This document shows positions 21,845 through 31,498 of a stretch of DNA of 64,000 nt, piece by piece. Numbering within the stretch: position 1 is the first letter of the stretch; every line of letters begins with the position of its first letter. Under the pieces are notes generated by a model that did no database searches, had not been told where the DNA came from, and was given only the letters and a program-made list of their open reading frames with translations. A program made the translations under genes and the position numbers. This stretch comes from Actinocatenispora sera. GTDB taxonomy: Bacteria > Actinomycetota > Actinomycetes > Mycobacteriales > Micromonosporaceae. Where the stretch lies: the NCBI RefSeq assembly GCF_018324685.1, contig NZ_AP023354.1:2666001-2730000 (forward strand), written 5' to 3'.

Positions 21845-24672
21845 CCACGATCGGCTCCCGCTACCCGTCGGCGCCGCCGGATGCGTTGCGGCGCACCGCA
21901 ACCGTCGACGTCGACCGGGTGGCAGCCCGACTGCCGGCGTGGCGCGAGGCGCATCCCGGGTGGCGGATCGCCTGGAGCGAGGCGCATCCCGGGTGGCCGG
22001 CCGGTCCCGGCGCGAAGCGGCTCACCGTCGAGGTCGACGCCGGATTCGACCACCGGTTGCTCGCCGCGGCCTGGGCCGACCTCCTCGGCCGGCCACACCG
22101 GCCCCCGATCCCGACCGGGCCCGATCCGGTGGCGCCCGCGGCCCGGCCCGACTGGGTGCCGGCGGAGCTGGCGCCGGGGCGGGTCGTCGAGGCACGGTAC
22201 GGCGTCGACGGCTGGTGCGCCGTGCCGGTCGACGACCCGGGCTCGCCGCGGCAGGTGCACTCCGCGCTGCGCGCGGTGCTGACGCGCTACACCGGTACCG
22301 TCGGGTTCCCGATCGCCCGGGCGGTCGCCGGTGCGGCCGGTCTGCGGCTGGTGCTGACCGGCGCCGAGGACGACGAGCCCGCCGCCGAGCCGACCCCGGT
22401 GCCCGACGGCATGCCGTACCGGCAGGCGCCCGCCGCGGCCTCGATCTGGCTGGTGGCCGGCGACGCGGTGCTGCCGGAGTTCTCCGACGACGTGGCCGAG
22501 CTGGTCCTGGCCAACGGCTGGTATCCCTGCGATCTGGTCGTGGTGGTGGCCGGGAACCGGATCTGGCTCGGCCACGACCGGCAGGTGGTCGACGACGAGC
22601 TCGCCGAGTGCCTGGCCGCCGACCTCGCCGCCACGCTGCGAACCGGCGGGTTGCCGGACCGGATGACGATCGAGTGCCCGCAACCACCCGAACTCGGTGC
22701 CCGGCACCGGCCCTCGACCGCGTGGCGCCCGGCGCGGCGCACCGGCACCGTGCTCGGCCGGTTCGCTGAGCTGGCCGCGACGCAGCCCGATCGGCCCGCC
22801 GTGCTGGCCGACGACGGCAGCCTCAGCTACGCCGAGCTGGCCGCCGCGGCCGGCGGCGTCGCGCGCGCGATCGGCGCCGAATCCCCGGCGGGTGGCCGGG
22901 TCGCGGTCCTGCTCGGGCACGGCACCGGTGTCGTAGCGGCGATTCTCGGCACGCTCGCCGCGGGCGCCGCCTACGTGCCGGCCGACCCGTCGTACCCGCC
23001 GGCTCGGCTGGCGCACCTGCTGCGCGACTCCGGCGTGCACACCGTCCTGGTCGATTCGCGTACCCGCCGGCTCGCCGCGGAACTGGGCGCGCCGCGCGTG
23101 GTCGACGTGTCCGCGGTGCCTGCCGCGCCGTTGCCCGTGCCGGACACCGACCTGGACGCCGAGGCGTACGTGCTGTACACGTCCGGGTCGACCGGGCTGC
23201 CCAAGGGCGTCGTGCAGAGCCACCGCAACGTGCTGTTCGCTGCCGGCAACCATATCGACAACGCCCGCATCGATCCGGACGACCGGGTCGCGGTGCTCAG
23301 CTCGTTCAGCTTCGACATGGCGATCACCGACCTGTTCTCGGCGCTGCTGTCCGGCTCGGCTGCGGTGCCGGTGGACATCCGCACCCACGGGCTGCTGCAC
23401 CTGGTGGAAGCGTTGCGGGACCGCAAGGTCAGCATCTACCACTCGACGCCGACGGTGTACCGGCACCTGGTCGCGGCGCTGGAGGGCGGGCGGCTGCCGG
23501 CGATCCGGGTGGTACTGCTGGGCGGCGAGGTGGTGCACGCCGCCGACGCGGAAGCCTACTGGCGGCACTTCGCGCCGGACGGCGTGTTCGTCAACGGGTA
23601 CGGCGCGACCGAGATCAGCTTCATCGCGCAGGATCACCTGACCGCGCCGCCCACCGGCGGAGTCGTACCGGTCGGGCATCCGCTGCCCGGCATCGACGTG
23701 ACGCTGTGCACGCCGGAGGGCGCGCCGGCCGCGCTGGTCGGCGAGATCGTGGTACATAGCCGGCACCTCGCGCTCGGGTACGTCGGGCGGCCGTTCCCCG
23801 CCGTCGGCGAGGCGCGCACCTACCGCACCGGCGACCTGGCTCGGCGGCTGCCCGACGGCCGCCTGGTGCACCTGGGCCGGGTCGACCGCCAGGTGAAGAT
23901 CCGTGGCTACCGGGTCGAACTGGGCGAGATCGAGGCGGTACTGGCCGGGCTGCCCGGCGTCCGCCAGGCCGTCGCCGTGGCCCGCGACCGGACCGCCGCC
24001 GGTGCCCTGCCGCCGGAGCGGGAGCTGATCTGCTACGCCGCCGGGGCGACCGGGCTCGATGCGGGCGGGTTGCTGGCGCGGCTGTCGGAACGGCTGCCGC
24101 ACTACCTGGTGCCGCGGGCGGTGGTGGTGCTCGACCAGCTGCCGACCACCCCGACCGGCAAGGTGGACGTCGCCGCGTTGCCCGCGGCGCCGGTCGTCAC
24201 CGCGACCGCTGCGCTGCCGGACGATCCGCTGGTGCGCGCCGTGGCCGCCGCGTGGTGCGCGGAGCTGGGGGTGCCGTCGGTGCGCCTCGATCGCAACTTC
24301 TTCGACCTGGGCGGCCATTCGCTGGCGCTGGCCGGAGTGCAACGCCGCCTGGAACGCGACCTGTCGGTGCGGCTGCCGCTGCTCGACCTGTTCGAGTATC
24401 CGACGGTCACCGCACTCGCCGCCCGGATCGCCACGGCTCGCCGTGACATCGCTGGGGCGTCCACAGTGGACGAGACCGCGGCTGGCGCCGACCGGTCTGC
24501 GGTGGACCCGGCGGCTGCCGACAGGGCTGCAGTGGACGGAAGCGCGGCTGCTGCCGAGAGGTCCACGGTGGGCGGCGACCCGGCCCGGCGGGGTGGGGTG
24601 GCCACGAGCGTCGGCGGGGATCGGCTCGCGGCGCGGATGGCCCGACGGGCGGCCCGGCGGAGCGCCCGATGA
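21841..24672 (+). CDS. NRPS A-T protein with degenerate condensation-like N-terminus
   Basis: The 943-residue protein starts at GTG 21841, overlapping the previous stop. Residues 1 to about 300 have no HHxxxDG, but a segment near 225-260 (NRIWLGHDRQVVDDELAECL) resembles the C-terminal end of a condensation domain, so this may be a remnant. The A domain has YTSGSTGLPKG near 446 and FDMAITDLF at the A4 position. The A5 motif is YGATE instead of YGPTE. I read the pocket as D-M-T-H-L-G-G-F-I-K, which matches no code I know, so a non-standard acid such as beta-alanine or a derivative is possible. The carrier Ser is residue 827 (NFFDLGGHS). The C-terminal 70 residues are low-complexity with repeated AVDxxAA units and an Arg-rich end. 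As the first A-T unit before the ketosynthase genes, it is the probable loading protein. Confidence 0.85.
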   Translation: MTTIGSRYPSAPPDALRRTATVDVDRVAARLPAWREAHPGWRIAWSEAHPGWPAGPGAKRLTVEVDAGFDHRLLAAAWADLLGRPHRPPIPTGPDPVAPAARPDWVPAELAPGRVVEARYGVDGWCAVPVDDPGSPRQVHSALRAVLTRYTGTVGFPIARAVAGAAGLRLVLTGAEDDEPAAEPTPVPDGMPYRQAPAAASIWLVAGDAVLPEFSDDVAELVLANGWYPCDLVVVVAGNRIWLGHDRQVVDDELAECLAADLAATLRTGGLPDRMTIECPQPPELGARHRPSTAWRPARRTGTVLGRFAELAATQPDRPAVLADDGSLSYAELAAAAGGVARAIGAESPAGGRVAVLLGHGTGVVAAILGTLAAGAAYVPADPSYPPARLAHLLRDSGVHTVLVDSRTRRLAAELGAPRVVDVSAVPAAPLPVPDTDLDAEAYVLYTSGSTGLPKGVVQSHRNVLFAAGNHIDNARIDPDDRVAVLSSFSFDMAITDLFSALLSGSAAVPVDIRTHGLLHLVEALRDRKVSIYHSTPTVYRHLVAALEGGRLPAIRVVLLGGEVVHAADAEAYWRHFAPDGVFVNGYGATEISFIAQDHLTAPPTGGVVPVGHPLPGIDVTLCTPEGAPAALVGEIVVHSRHLALGYVGRPFPAVGEARTYRTGDLARRLPDGRLVHLGRVDRQVKIRGYRVELGEIEAVLAGLPGVRQAVAVARDRTAAGALPPERELICYAAGATGLDAGGLLARLSERLPHYLVPRAVVVLDQLPTTPTGKVDVAALPAAPVVTATAALPDDPLVRAVAAAWCAELGVPSVRLDRNFFDLGGHSLALAGVQRRLERDLSVRLPLLDLFEYPTVTALAARIATARRDIAGASTVDETAAGADRSAVDPAAADRAAVDGSAAAAERSTVGGDPARRGGVATSVGGDRLAARMARRAARRSAR
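21944..21997 (+). repeat. 33-bp tandem duplication near the start of the A-T protein gene
   Basis: The 21-base stretch GCGAGGCGCATCCCGGGTGG+C occurs at 21944-21964 and again at 21977-21997, offset by 33 bases (11 codons), giving WREAHPGW and WSEAHPGW. The duplication keeps the frame and looks recent. Confidence 0.8.
24460..24600 (+). repeat. Imperfect 30-36-bp repeats in the C-terminal tail of the A-T protein
   Basis: Four degenerate units, each beginning with TCCACAGTGGAC or a variant and encoding (S/A)(T/A)VDxxAA, follow one another after the carrier domain. They form an Ala/Asp-rich linker before the basic terminus MARRAARRSAR. Length differences between units are multiples of three. Confidence 0.6.
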
Positions 24673-24732
24673 GCGGCGCGAGTCACGGCCTGCGCGGTGC
24701 CGCGCCGGGCATCGGGCCACGGGGGACCGCCG

Positions 24733-26172
24733 ATGAGTGACGACGGAATCGCGATCGTCGGCATGGCGGCCCGGCTGCCCGGCGCCGCCGACGTCGCGGC
24801 GTACTGGGACAACCTGTGTGCCGGCATCGACACGACGCGCCGGTACTCCGCCGACGAGCTGCGCGCCGCCGGGGTCGGCGACGAGCTGCTGGACGATCCG
24901 CGGTACGTGCGGGCCGGCGGCTACCTGCCCGGCATCGAGGACTTCGACGCCGAGTTCTTCGGCTACACCCCGGCCGAGGCGGCGCAGATCGACCCGCAGC
25001 ACCGGCTGTTCCTCGAGGTGGCCTGGCACGCGCTGCAGGACGCCGGCGAGCAGCCGGGCCGGCTCGACGCGCCGGTCGGGGTGTTCACCGGCACCTCGGT
25101 CAACCGGTACTTCCTGCGCCACCTGTACCGGCCGGAGCTGCTGGGCGCGGCGGACGAGCCGATGCCGCCCGGCCACGCGCCGGACTACCTGCCGCTGCGC
25201 ACCGCGTACAAGCTGGGGTTGACCGGCCCGGCCGTGGCGACGCAGGCGGCGTGCGCCTCCTCGCTGGTCGCGGTCTGCCTGGCGGCGCAGAGCCTGCTCG
25301 ACTTCCGGTGCGATCTGGCGATCGCCGGCGGATCGTCGGTGGCGGCGACCACGCCGTCGGGCTACCTGGCCGGCGCCGGGCTGTCGCCGGACGGCACGAT
25401 CCGCGCGTTCGACGCCAAGGCGCAGGGCACCCGGTACGCCAGCGGCGCCGCCGGCGTGGTCCTCAAGCGCTGCGAGGACGTCACCGACGACCGGGTGTAC
25501 GCGGTGCTGCGCGGCTGGGCGGTCAGCAACGACGGCGCGCGCCGCGGCGGCTTCGCGGTACCGGGGGTGGCCGGGCTGGCCGACGCGGTCGCCGAGGCGC
25601 TCGCCACCGCGGACCTGTCGCCGGCGGACATCGGGTACGTCGAGACGCACGGCAGCGGCACCCCGCTGGGCGATGCGATCGAGGTGCGCGCGCTGGGCTC
25701 GGTGTTCGCCGGCGCGGCGCAGCCGTGCCTGCTCGGGTCGGTCAAGCCGAGTATCGGCAACCTGGACGCGGCCGCCGGCGTGGCCGGGCTGATCAAGGCG
25801 GCGCTGGCGGTACGCGACGGGGTGGTGCCGGCGAGCCTGCACTTCGACGCGCCGCACCCGGACGTCGACCTGGCCGCCGGCCGGTTCGAGATCGCCGCCG
25901 ACACCCGGGAGTGGCCGACGCCCGGCCCGCGGTACGCCGGGGTCAGCGCGATCGGGCTGGGCGGCACCACCGCACACGTGGTACTCGGCGAGCCGGCACC
26001 GGCCGACACGCCGCGCCGCGCGCCGCTGCCGCCCCAGCAGTTCCACCGCCGGCGGCACTGGATCGAACCGGTGCAACGGCGGCGGGACCGAACCGGCGAC
26101 GGGATCGACACGCAACGGGATCGAGCGGCAACGGGGACCGAGCCGAGATCGGAGGTCGACGATGACCGATGA
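24733..26172 (+). CDS. Free-standing ketosynthase with an altered catalytic triad
   Basis: The 479-residue protein is a lone type I-like KS without AT or carrier domain. AACASSL has the nucleophile Cys174, and VETHGSGTPLGD has the first His306. The second His motif, normally KSNIGH, reads KPSIGN here, so Asn343 replaces the His needed for decarboxylative condensation. DPQHRLFLEVAWHALQDAG and SAIGLGGTTAHV are ordinary KS segments. KS domains lacking this His are known as non-elongating KS0 domains that pass chains between carriers. It may therefore transfer the chain from the A-T protein to the PKS, but a non-canonical condensation cannot be excluded. ATG 24733 is chosen because MSDDGIAIVGMAAR is the usual KS start; it follows GGGGGACC. 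The frame overlaps the PKS start by 11 bases. Confidence 0.88.
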   Translation: MSDDGIAIVGMAARLPGAADVAAYWDNLCAGIDTTRRYSADELRAAGVGDELLDDPRYVRAGGYLPGIEDFDAEFFGYTPAEAAQIDPQHRLFLEVAWHALQDAGEQPGRLDAPVGVFTGTSVNRYFLRHLYRPELLGAADEPMPPGHAPDYLPLRTAYKLGLTGPAVATQAACASSLVAVCLAAQSLLDFRCDLAIAGGSSVAATTPSGYLAGAGLSPDGTIRAFDAKAQGTRYASGAAGVVLKRCEDVTDDRVYAVLRGWAVSNDGARRGGFAVPGVAGLADAVAEALATADLSPADIGYVETHGSGTPLGDAIEVRALGSVFAGAAQPCLLGSVKPSIGNLDAAAGVAGLIKAALAVRDGVVPASLHFDAPHPDVDLAAGRFEIAADTREWPTPGPRYAGVSAIGLGGTTAHVVLGEPAPADTPRRAPLPPQQFHRRRHWIEPVQRRRDRTGDGIDTQRDRAATGTEPRSEVDDDR

Positions 26173-29100
26173 CGATGTCGAACGCATCGCGCTGGTGGGG
26201 TTGGCCTGCCGGGTGCCGGGCGCCCGGGACGCCGGCCAGTTCTGGTCGAACCTGGTCGACGGCGTCGAGTCGATCCGGTTCTCCACCCGGGACGAGCAGC
26301 TCAAGCTGGGGTTGCCGGTCGAGATGGTGGACCACCCCGACTTCGTCGCCGCCGCACCGGTGATCGACGACATCGAGTACTTCGATCCCGGTCTGTTCGG
26401 GATGAGCCGGCGCGAGGCGGACGTCGCCGACCCGCAGCACCGCCTGTTCCTGGAGCTGTCGCACACCGCGCTACAGGACGCCGGGTACGACCCGGCGCGC
26501 TACGACGGCCTGGTCGGTGTCTACGCCGGTACCGGCGCCACCGACTACCTGTGGAAGAACGTGCGGGCCAACCCGAAGCTGGCGGATGCGGCCGGCAACC
26601 TCGCGGTCAACATCGGCAACAACCCCGACTACGTCGCCACGCTGGTGTCGTACAAGCTGAACCTGCGCGGGCCGAGCTTCACCCTGCACACCGCCTGCTC
26701 CACCTCGATGGTGGCGATCCACCTGGCCTGCGAGGCGCTGCGCAACGGCGAGTGCGACATGGCGCTGGCCGGCGGGGTGTGCATCGAGCTGCCGCACGGC
26801 GGCGGCTACATCGCCCAGGACGGCGGGATCACCGCGCCGGACGGGCACTGCCGGCCGTTCGACGCCCGCGGCGCCGGCACCCTGTGGGGCAGCGGCGGCG
26901 GCGTGATCGTGCTCAAGCGGCTGTCCGACGCGCTGGCCGACGGCGACGACGTGCGCGCGGTGATCCTGGGCAACGCGATCAACAACGACGGCGCGGCCAA
27001 GGTCGGCTTCTCCGCGCCCAGCGTCGAGGGGCAGACCGACGTGGTCGCGCAGGCGCTGGCGATGGCCGACATCGACCCGCACTCGGTGTCCTATGTGGAG
27101 GCACACGGCACCGCGACCGCCCTCGGCGACCCGATCGAGGTGGCGGCGCTGTCCGCCGCCTACGGCGCGCAGGCCGACGACGCCGGCTGGTGCGCGCTGG
27201 GCTCGGTCAAGTCGAACATCGGCCACCTGTCCCAGGGCGCCGGTGTCGCCGCGGTGATCAAGACCGTACTCGCGTTGCAGCACAAGCTGATCCCGGCGAG
27301 CATCAACTACGAGACGCCGAACCCGGCGATCGACTTCGCGACCAGCCCGTTCTACGTCAACGCGGTGCTGTCCGGCTGGCAGACCGACGGCGGGCCGCGC
27401 CGCGCCGGGGTCAGCTCGTTCGGCATCGGCGGTACCAACGCGCACGTGGTGCTGGAGGAGGCGCCGGCGCCGGCCACCCCGGTGGTACCGGGACCGGTGG
27501 AGCGGGTCGAGCTGATCCAGCTGTCGGCCCGGTCGCAGGCGGCGCTGGCGACCGTGGTCGACCAGCTGTCCAGCCGGCTGGCCGAGGCGCCGGAGACGTC
27601 GCTGGCCGACGTCGCGCACACGTTGCGGGTGGGCCGCGAACCGCACCCGTACCGCACCGTCGTGGTGGCCGAGGACGCCGCCGGCGCGGTGCGGGCGCTG
27701 GGCGATCGCAAGCGGCACAACGACCGCGTCGGGAAGGTCGCGCCACAGGTGGCGTTCCTGTTCTCCGGGCAGGGCGCGCAGTATGCCGGGATGGCGGCGC
27801 AACTGCGGGCCGCCGAGCCGGTGTTCGCCGCCGCGGTGGCCGAGTGCGCCGCGGTACTGGGTGCCGATCCGCTCGCCGCCGACGCCGAGACGCTGCAGCA
27901 GACGCGGCACGCGCAACCCGCGCTGTTCACGGTCGAGTACGCGCTGGCGCGGCTCTGGGAGTCCTGGGGCGTGACGCCGGCCGCGATGATCGGCCACTCC
28001 ATCGGCGAGTACGTGGCGGCCACCCTGGCCGGCGTGTTCGCGCCGGCCGACGCGCTGCGGCTGGTCGCCGCCCGGGGCCGGCTGATGCAGTCGGTACCGC
28101 CGGGCTCGATGCTCGCCGTGCAGCTGGCCGCGGACGAGGTCGCCGCGGCGCTGCCGCCCGGGCTGGACGTCGCCGCGGTGAACGGTCCGCGCACCTGCGT
28201 GGTGTCCGGGCCGAACGAGCTGATCGACGCCTACGCCGAATCGCTCACCGAGCGCGGTATCGGCCGCCGGCGGCTGCGTACCTCGCACGCTTTCCACTCC
28301 GCCTCGATGGATCCGGTGCTGGGGGAGTTCACCGAGCTGGTGGCCGCGGTGGAGCGGCACGCGCCGCAGCGACCGTACCTGTCGAACCGCACCGGCGACT
28401 GGATCACCGCCGAGCAGGCCACCGACCCGGCGTACTGGGCGGCGCACCTGCGCGATCCGGTCCGGTTCGGTGACTGCGTCGCGCGGCTGCGCGCCGACGG
28501 CGACTGGCTCGCGGTCGAGTGCGGCCCGGGCAGCCAGCTGGTCGGGCTCGCCCGGATGCAGACCCCGCGCGAGGCCCGGCTGCCGGTGCCGAGCCTGCCC
28601 GGCCCGGACGGTCGGCAGGGCGACCTCGCCACCCTCTACGCGGCGGCCGGCCGGCTCTGGGCCGCCGGCATCGAGCTGCCCGGGTTCGGCCGGCCGGGGC
28701 GGCGGATCCCGCTGCCCACCTACCCGTACGAGCGCAGCTACCACTGGGTCGACCCGGCTCCGTCGGCGGCACCGGCACCCGCCCCGGCGCCGGTGGATCG
28801 CGGCATGGCGCAGTGGTGCAGCGTTCCGGTGTGGCGGCAGCTGCCGCCCGCGGTCGACCCGCCGGCCGCGCCGCGCTACCTGCTGCTGGCGGCCGGCGAG
28901 CCCGGCGAGGCGCTCGCCGCCGCGCTCGGCCCGGACACCGTCCGGGCGCCGGCATTGGGTCCGGCCGACCGCGCCGGGTACTCGGCGTTGCTCGCCGAGC
29001 TGGCGGCCGGTTCCGGTGTGCCGCAACGAATCGTGCACGCCTGGACGTTGGCCCCCGGCGCCGGGGTGGACGCCGCGGTGCACAGTATCGTCGCGCTCGG

Positions 29101-31498
29101 CCAGGCGCTCGCCGAGGCGGCACTGCCCGGCCCGGTGCACCTGGACGTGGTCACCGCCGGTACCCGGGCGGTGCTGGGCGACGACGTGACCGATCCGGTC
29201 GCGGCCGGTGCCGCGGCGGCCGCCTGGTCGCTGCCGACCGAGCTGCCCGGCGTTGTCACCGTCCGGCACGTCGACGCGGCGCACCCGTCGGAGGTGGCCG
29301 CGATCGCCGCCGAGCTGCGGGTACCGCCGTCCGGCGAGTACGCGCAGACCGTGGCGCTGCGCCGCGGCCGGCGCTGGGCGCCCGAGTTCGAGCCGGTACC
29401 GCTGCCGGCCGGTGTCGGCGAGCTGCCCGACCGCGGTGTGTACCTGATCACCGGTGGTACCGGCGGGATCGGCGGCACCGTCGCGGAGGATCTGGCCCGC
29501 CGTTGCCGGGCCCGGATCGTGCTGCTGGCCCGTACCCCGTTGCCGCCGCGCGAGCAGTGGCCGGCGCGCTCCGGCGGTACCGACCGGGCCGGCCGCACCC
29601 TCGCCGCGATCGCGCGGATCGAGGCCGCCGGCGGCCAGGTGCTGCCGGTCGCCGCCGACGTCACCGACGCCGCCGCGCTGCGGGCGGTGCGCGAGCGGAT
29701 CCTCGCCGAGTACGGCCGGCTGGACGGCATCGTGCACGCGGCCGGCGTCCCCGGCGGCGGGCTGATCGCGATGAAGACCCGCGAAGCGGTCGAGGCGGTG
29801 CTGGCCCCCAAGATCGCCGGCACCCGCGCGCTGGCGGAGGTGTTCGGTGCCGACGACCTGGGCTTCGTGGCGCTGTGCGGGTCGGTGACCGGCGTGGTCG
29901 GTGGGCTCGGCCAGGTCGACTACGCCGCCGCCAACGCCTACCTGGACGCGGTGGCACATCACGGCGGAGGCTTCGGCTGCCCGGTGCTCAGCGTCGACTG
30001 GGGCGCCTGGAGCGAGGTCGGCATGGCCGTGGAGACCGCGCGCCCGGCCGCCCTCGGAGGTCCCACCGCCGGCTCGCCCGCCGCCGGCGGGTCGGCTGGG
30101 GAACCGGGCGGTTCGGCGAGGGCGGTGGCGCACCCGGTGCTGACCGAACGGGTCGACGACGGCGCGACCCGGGTGGTGCGCGGACGGTTCGGGCCCGGCA
30201 GCCACTGGGTACTCGGCGAGCACCGTATCGCCGGAGTGCCGGTGCTGCCCGGCACCGGGCACCTGGAGCTGGCCCGGGCGGCGTTCGCCGCGGCGGTACC
30301 GCCGCCCGACGCGCGCGCGGTGGTGGAGCTGCGCGACGTGGCGTTCGTCGCGCCGCTGTCGGTACCGGACGGTACCGACACGGCGGTGCAGGTGCGGCTG
30401 CGTCCCGGCGACGGCGGGTACGACGTGGCGATCGCCACCGGCGACACCACGCACGTACGCGGGACCGCCGCCTGGGTGCACGCCGACGCGCCGGCGCCGG
30501 TCGCGGTGGCGCAGCTGCGCGAGCGGCTGGGCGCCCGTACCGAGGTGACGAGCCACCGGTCCCGGTCCGGGCTGGTCGAGTTCGGTGGCCGCTGGCGGAA
30601 CCTGCGGGCCGCCCACCGCGGTCCCGGCGAGGTGCTGGCCCAGCTGGTCGCGCCGGCCGAGGTGGCGGCGGAGCTCGCTGACTGGCCGTTGCACCCGGCG
30701 CTGCTGGACGAGGCGACCAGCCTGCTCGACGTCGAGGGCGGGTCGTTCCTGCCGCTCGGGTACGGGCGGATCACCGTGCACGCGCCGCTGCCCGCGCAGC
30801 TGTGGGCGTACCTGGTCGGGCAGCCGGGCGACGAAATCACCACCGCCGACATCCGGCTGGTCGACGACGACGGCCGGGTCCTGGTCGACATCGCCGACTT
30901 CATGCTGCGCCGGGTCGACCCGGCCGCCATGGCCACCGCCGTCCGCGCCACCCCGGCCGCAGCGCCCGCCGACCGCCCGCCGGCAGCCTCCGCCACCAGC
31001 CCGACCACAGGCGCCGCCGGCCCCGGCTCGGCGGGCGGCATCTCGCCGGCCGAGGGGGCCGAGGTGTTGTCGCGGCTGCTCGCCGGCGGGCTAGGACCGC
31101 AGGTCGCGGTGTCGGTACGGCCGATGGACGAGCAGTTCGTGGCGGCCGCGGCGACCATCGAGACGCTCACCGGGCCGGTCGACGACGACGCCGGGGCGCT
31201 CGATGAGGGGGCGGCACCCGGTACCGCGCTGGAGGCGCAGCTGGCGGCGATCTGGGCCGACGTGCTCGGCGTGCCGGTGGTCGGCCGCGACGACGACTTC
31301 TTCGACCTGGGCGGCAATTCGTTGGTCGCGGTGCAGCTGATCGGCAAGGTACGCACCGCGACCGGGGTGAAGCTGCCGATGCGCAGCCTGTTCGAGACGA
31401 CGACCGTCGCCGGCATGGCCGAGCTGGTCGAGCAGCGCCGCGACAGCGCCGCCGCGGCACCCGCCCCGGCGATCCCGCGCCTGGCCCGGCCCCGATGA
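26162..31498 (+). CDS. Type I PKS module, KS-AT-KR-DH-ACP
   Basis: The 1778-residue protein starts at ATG 26162 after GGAGG. The KS is intact (TACSTS with Cys179, EAHGTAT, KSNIGH). The AT has GQGAQYAGM and GHSIGEY with Ser613, and the HAFH motif at 709 predicts malonyl-CoA. The KR has GGTGGIG near 1097 and VDYAAANAY with Tyr near 1253. A DH-like domain follows with HRIAGVPVLP (His1354) and HPALLDEATS, where the usual Gln/His after the Asp is Ser, so its activity is uncertain. The ACP has DFFDLGGNSL with Ser1720. The KR-before-DH order is unusual; cis-AT PKSs normally place DH before KR. The module should add one acetate unit as a beta-hydroxy, or possibly an alkene. The stop overlaps the next start as ATGA. 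Confidence 0.9.
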   Translation: MTDDDVERIALVGLACRVPGARDAGQFWSNLVDGVESIRFSTRDEQLKLGLPVEMVDHPDFVAAAPVIDDIEYFDPGLFGMSRREADVADPQHRLFLELSHTALQDAGYDPARYDGLVGVYAGTGATDYLWKNVRANPKLADAAGNLAVNIGNNPDYVATLVSYKLNLRGPSFTLHTACSTSMVAIHLACEALRNGECDMALAGGVCIELPHGGGYIAQDGGITAPDGHCRPFDARGAGTLWGSGGGVIVLKRLSDALADGDDVRAVILGNAINNDGAAKVGFSAPSVEGQTDVVAQALAMADIDPHSVSYVEAHGTATALGDPIEVAALSAAYGAQADDAGWCALGSVKSNIGHLSQGAGVAAVIKTVLALQHKLIPASINYETPNPAIDFATSPFYVNAVLSGWQTDGGPRRAGVSSFGIGGTNAHVVLEEAPAPATPVVPGPVERVELIQLSARSQAALATVVDQLSSRLAEAPETSLADVAHTLRVGREPHPYRTVVVAEDAAGAVRALGDRKRHNDRVGKVAPQVAFLFSGQGAQYAGMAAQLRAAEPVFAAAVAECAAVLGADPLAADAETLQQTRHAQPALFTVEYALARLWESWGVTPAAMIGHSIGEYVAATLAGVFAPADALRLVAARGRLMQSVPPGSMLAVQLAADEVAAALPPGLDVAAVNGPRTCVVSGPNELIDAYAESLTERGIGRRRLRTSHAFHSASMDPVLGEFTELVAAVERHAPQRPYLSNRTGDWITAEQATDPAYWAAHLRDPVRFGDCVARLRADGDWLAVECGPGSQLVGLARMQTPREARLPVPSLPGPDGRQGDLATLYAAAGRLWAAGIELPGFGRPGRRIPLPTYPYERSYHWVDPAPSAAPAPAPAPVDRGMAQWCSVPVWRQLPPAVDPPAAPRYLLLAAGEPGEALAAALGPDTVRAPALGPADRAGYSALLAELAAGSGVPQRIVHAWTLAPGAGVDAAVHSIVALGQALAEAALPGPVHLDVVTAGTRAVLGDDVTDPVAAGAAAAAWSLPTELPGVVTVRHVDAAHPSEVAAIAAELRVPPSGEYAQTVALRRGRRWAPEFEPVPLPAGVGELPDRGVYLITGGTGGIGGTVAEDLARRCRARIVLLARTPLPPREQWPARSGGTDRAGRTLAAIARIEAAGGQVLPVAADVTDAAALRAVRERILAEYGRLDGIVHAAGVPGGGLIAMKTREAVEAVLAPKIAGTRALAEVFGADDLGFVALCGSVTGVVGGLGQVDYAAANAYLDAVAHHGGGFGCPVLSVDWGAWSEVGMAVETARPAALGGPTAGSPAAGGSAGEPGGSARAVAHPVLTERVDDGATRVVRGRFGPGSHWVLGEHRIAGVPVLPGTGHLELARAAFAAAVPPPDARAVVELRDVAFVAPLSVPDGTDTAVQVRLRPGDGGYDVAIATGDTTHVRGTAAWVHADAPAPVAVAQLRERLGARTEVTSHRSRSGLVEFGGRWRNLRAAHRGPGEVLAQLVAPAEVAAELADWPLHPALLDEATSLLDVEGGSFLPLGYGRITVHAPLPAQLWAYLVGQPGDEITTADIRLVDDDGRVLVDIADFMLRRVDPAAMATAVRATPAAAPADRPPAASATSPTTGAAGPGSAGGISPAEGAEVLSRLLAGGLGPQVAVSVRPMDEQFVAAAATIETLTGPVDDDAGALDEGAAPGTALEAQLAAIWADVLGVPVVGRDDDFFDLGGNSLVAVQLIGKVRTATGVKLPMRSLFETTTVAGMAELVEQRRDSAAAAPAPAIPRLARPR

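Noticed and set aside
21763-26466. 1567-codon minus-strand open frame opposite the A-T and KS genes
   Set aside because: Antisense shadow: the plus strand has well-defined A, T and KS motifs here.
26471-30781. 1436-codon minus-strand open frame opposite the PKS
   Set aside because: Antisense shadow of KS-AT-KR-DH; no recognisable domain.
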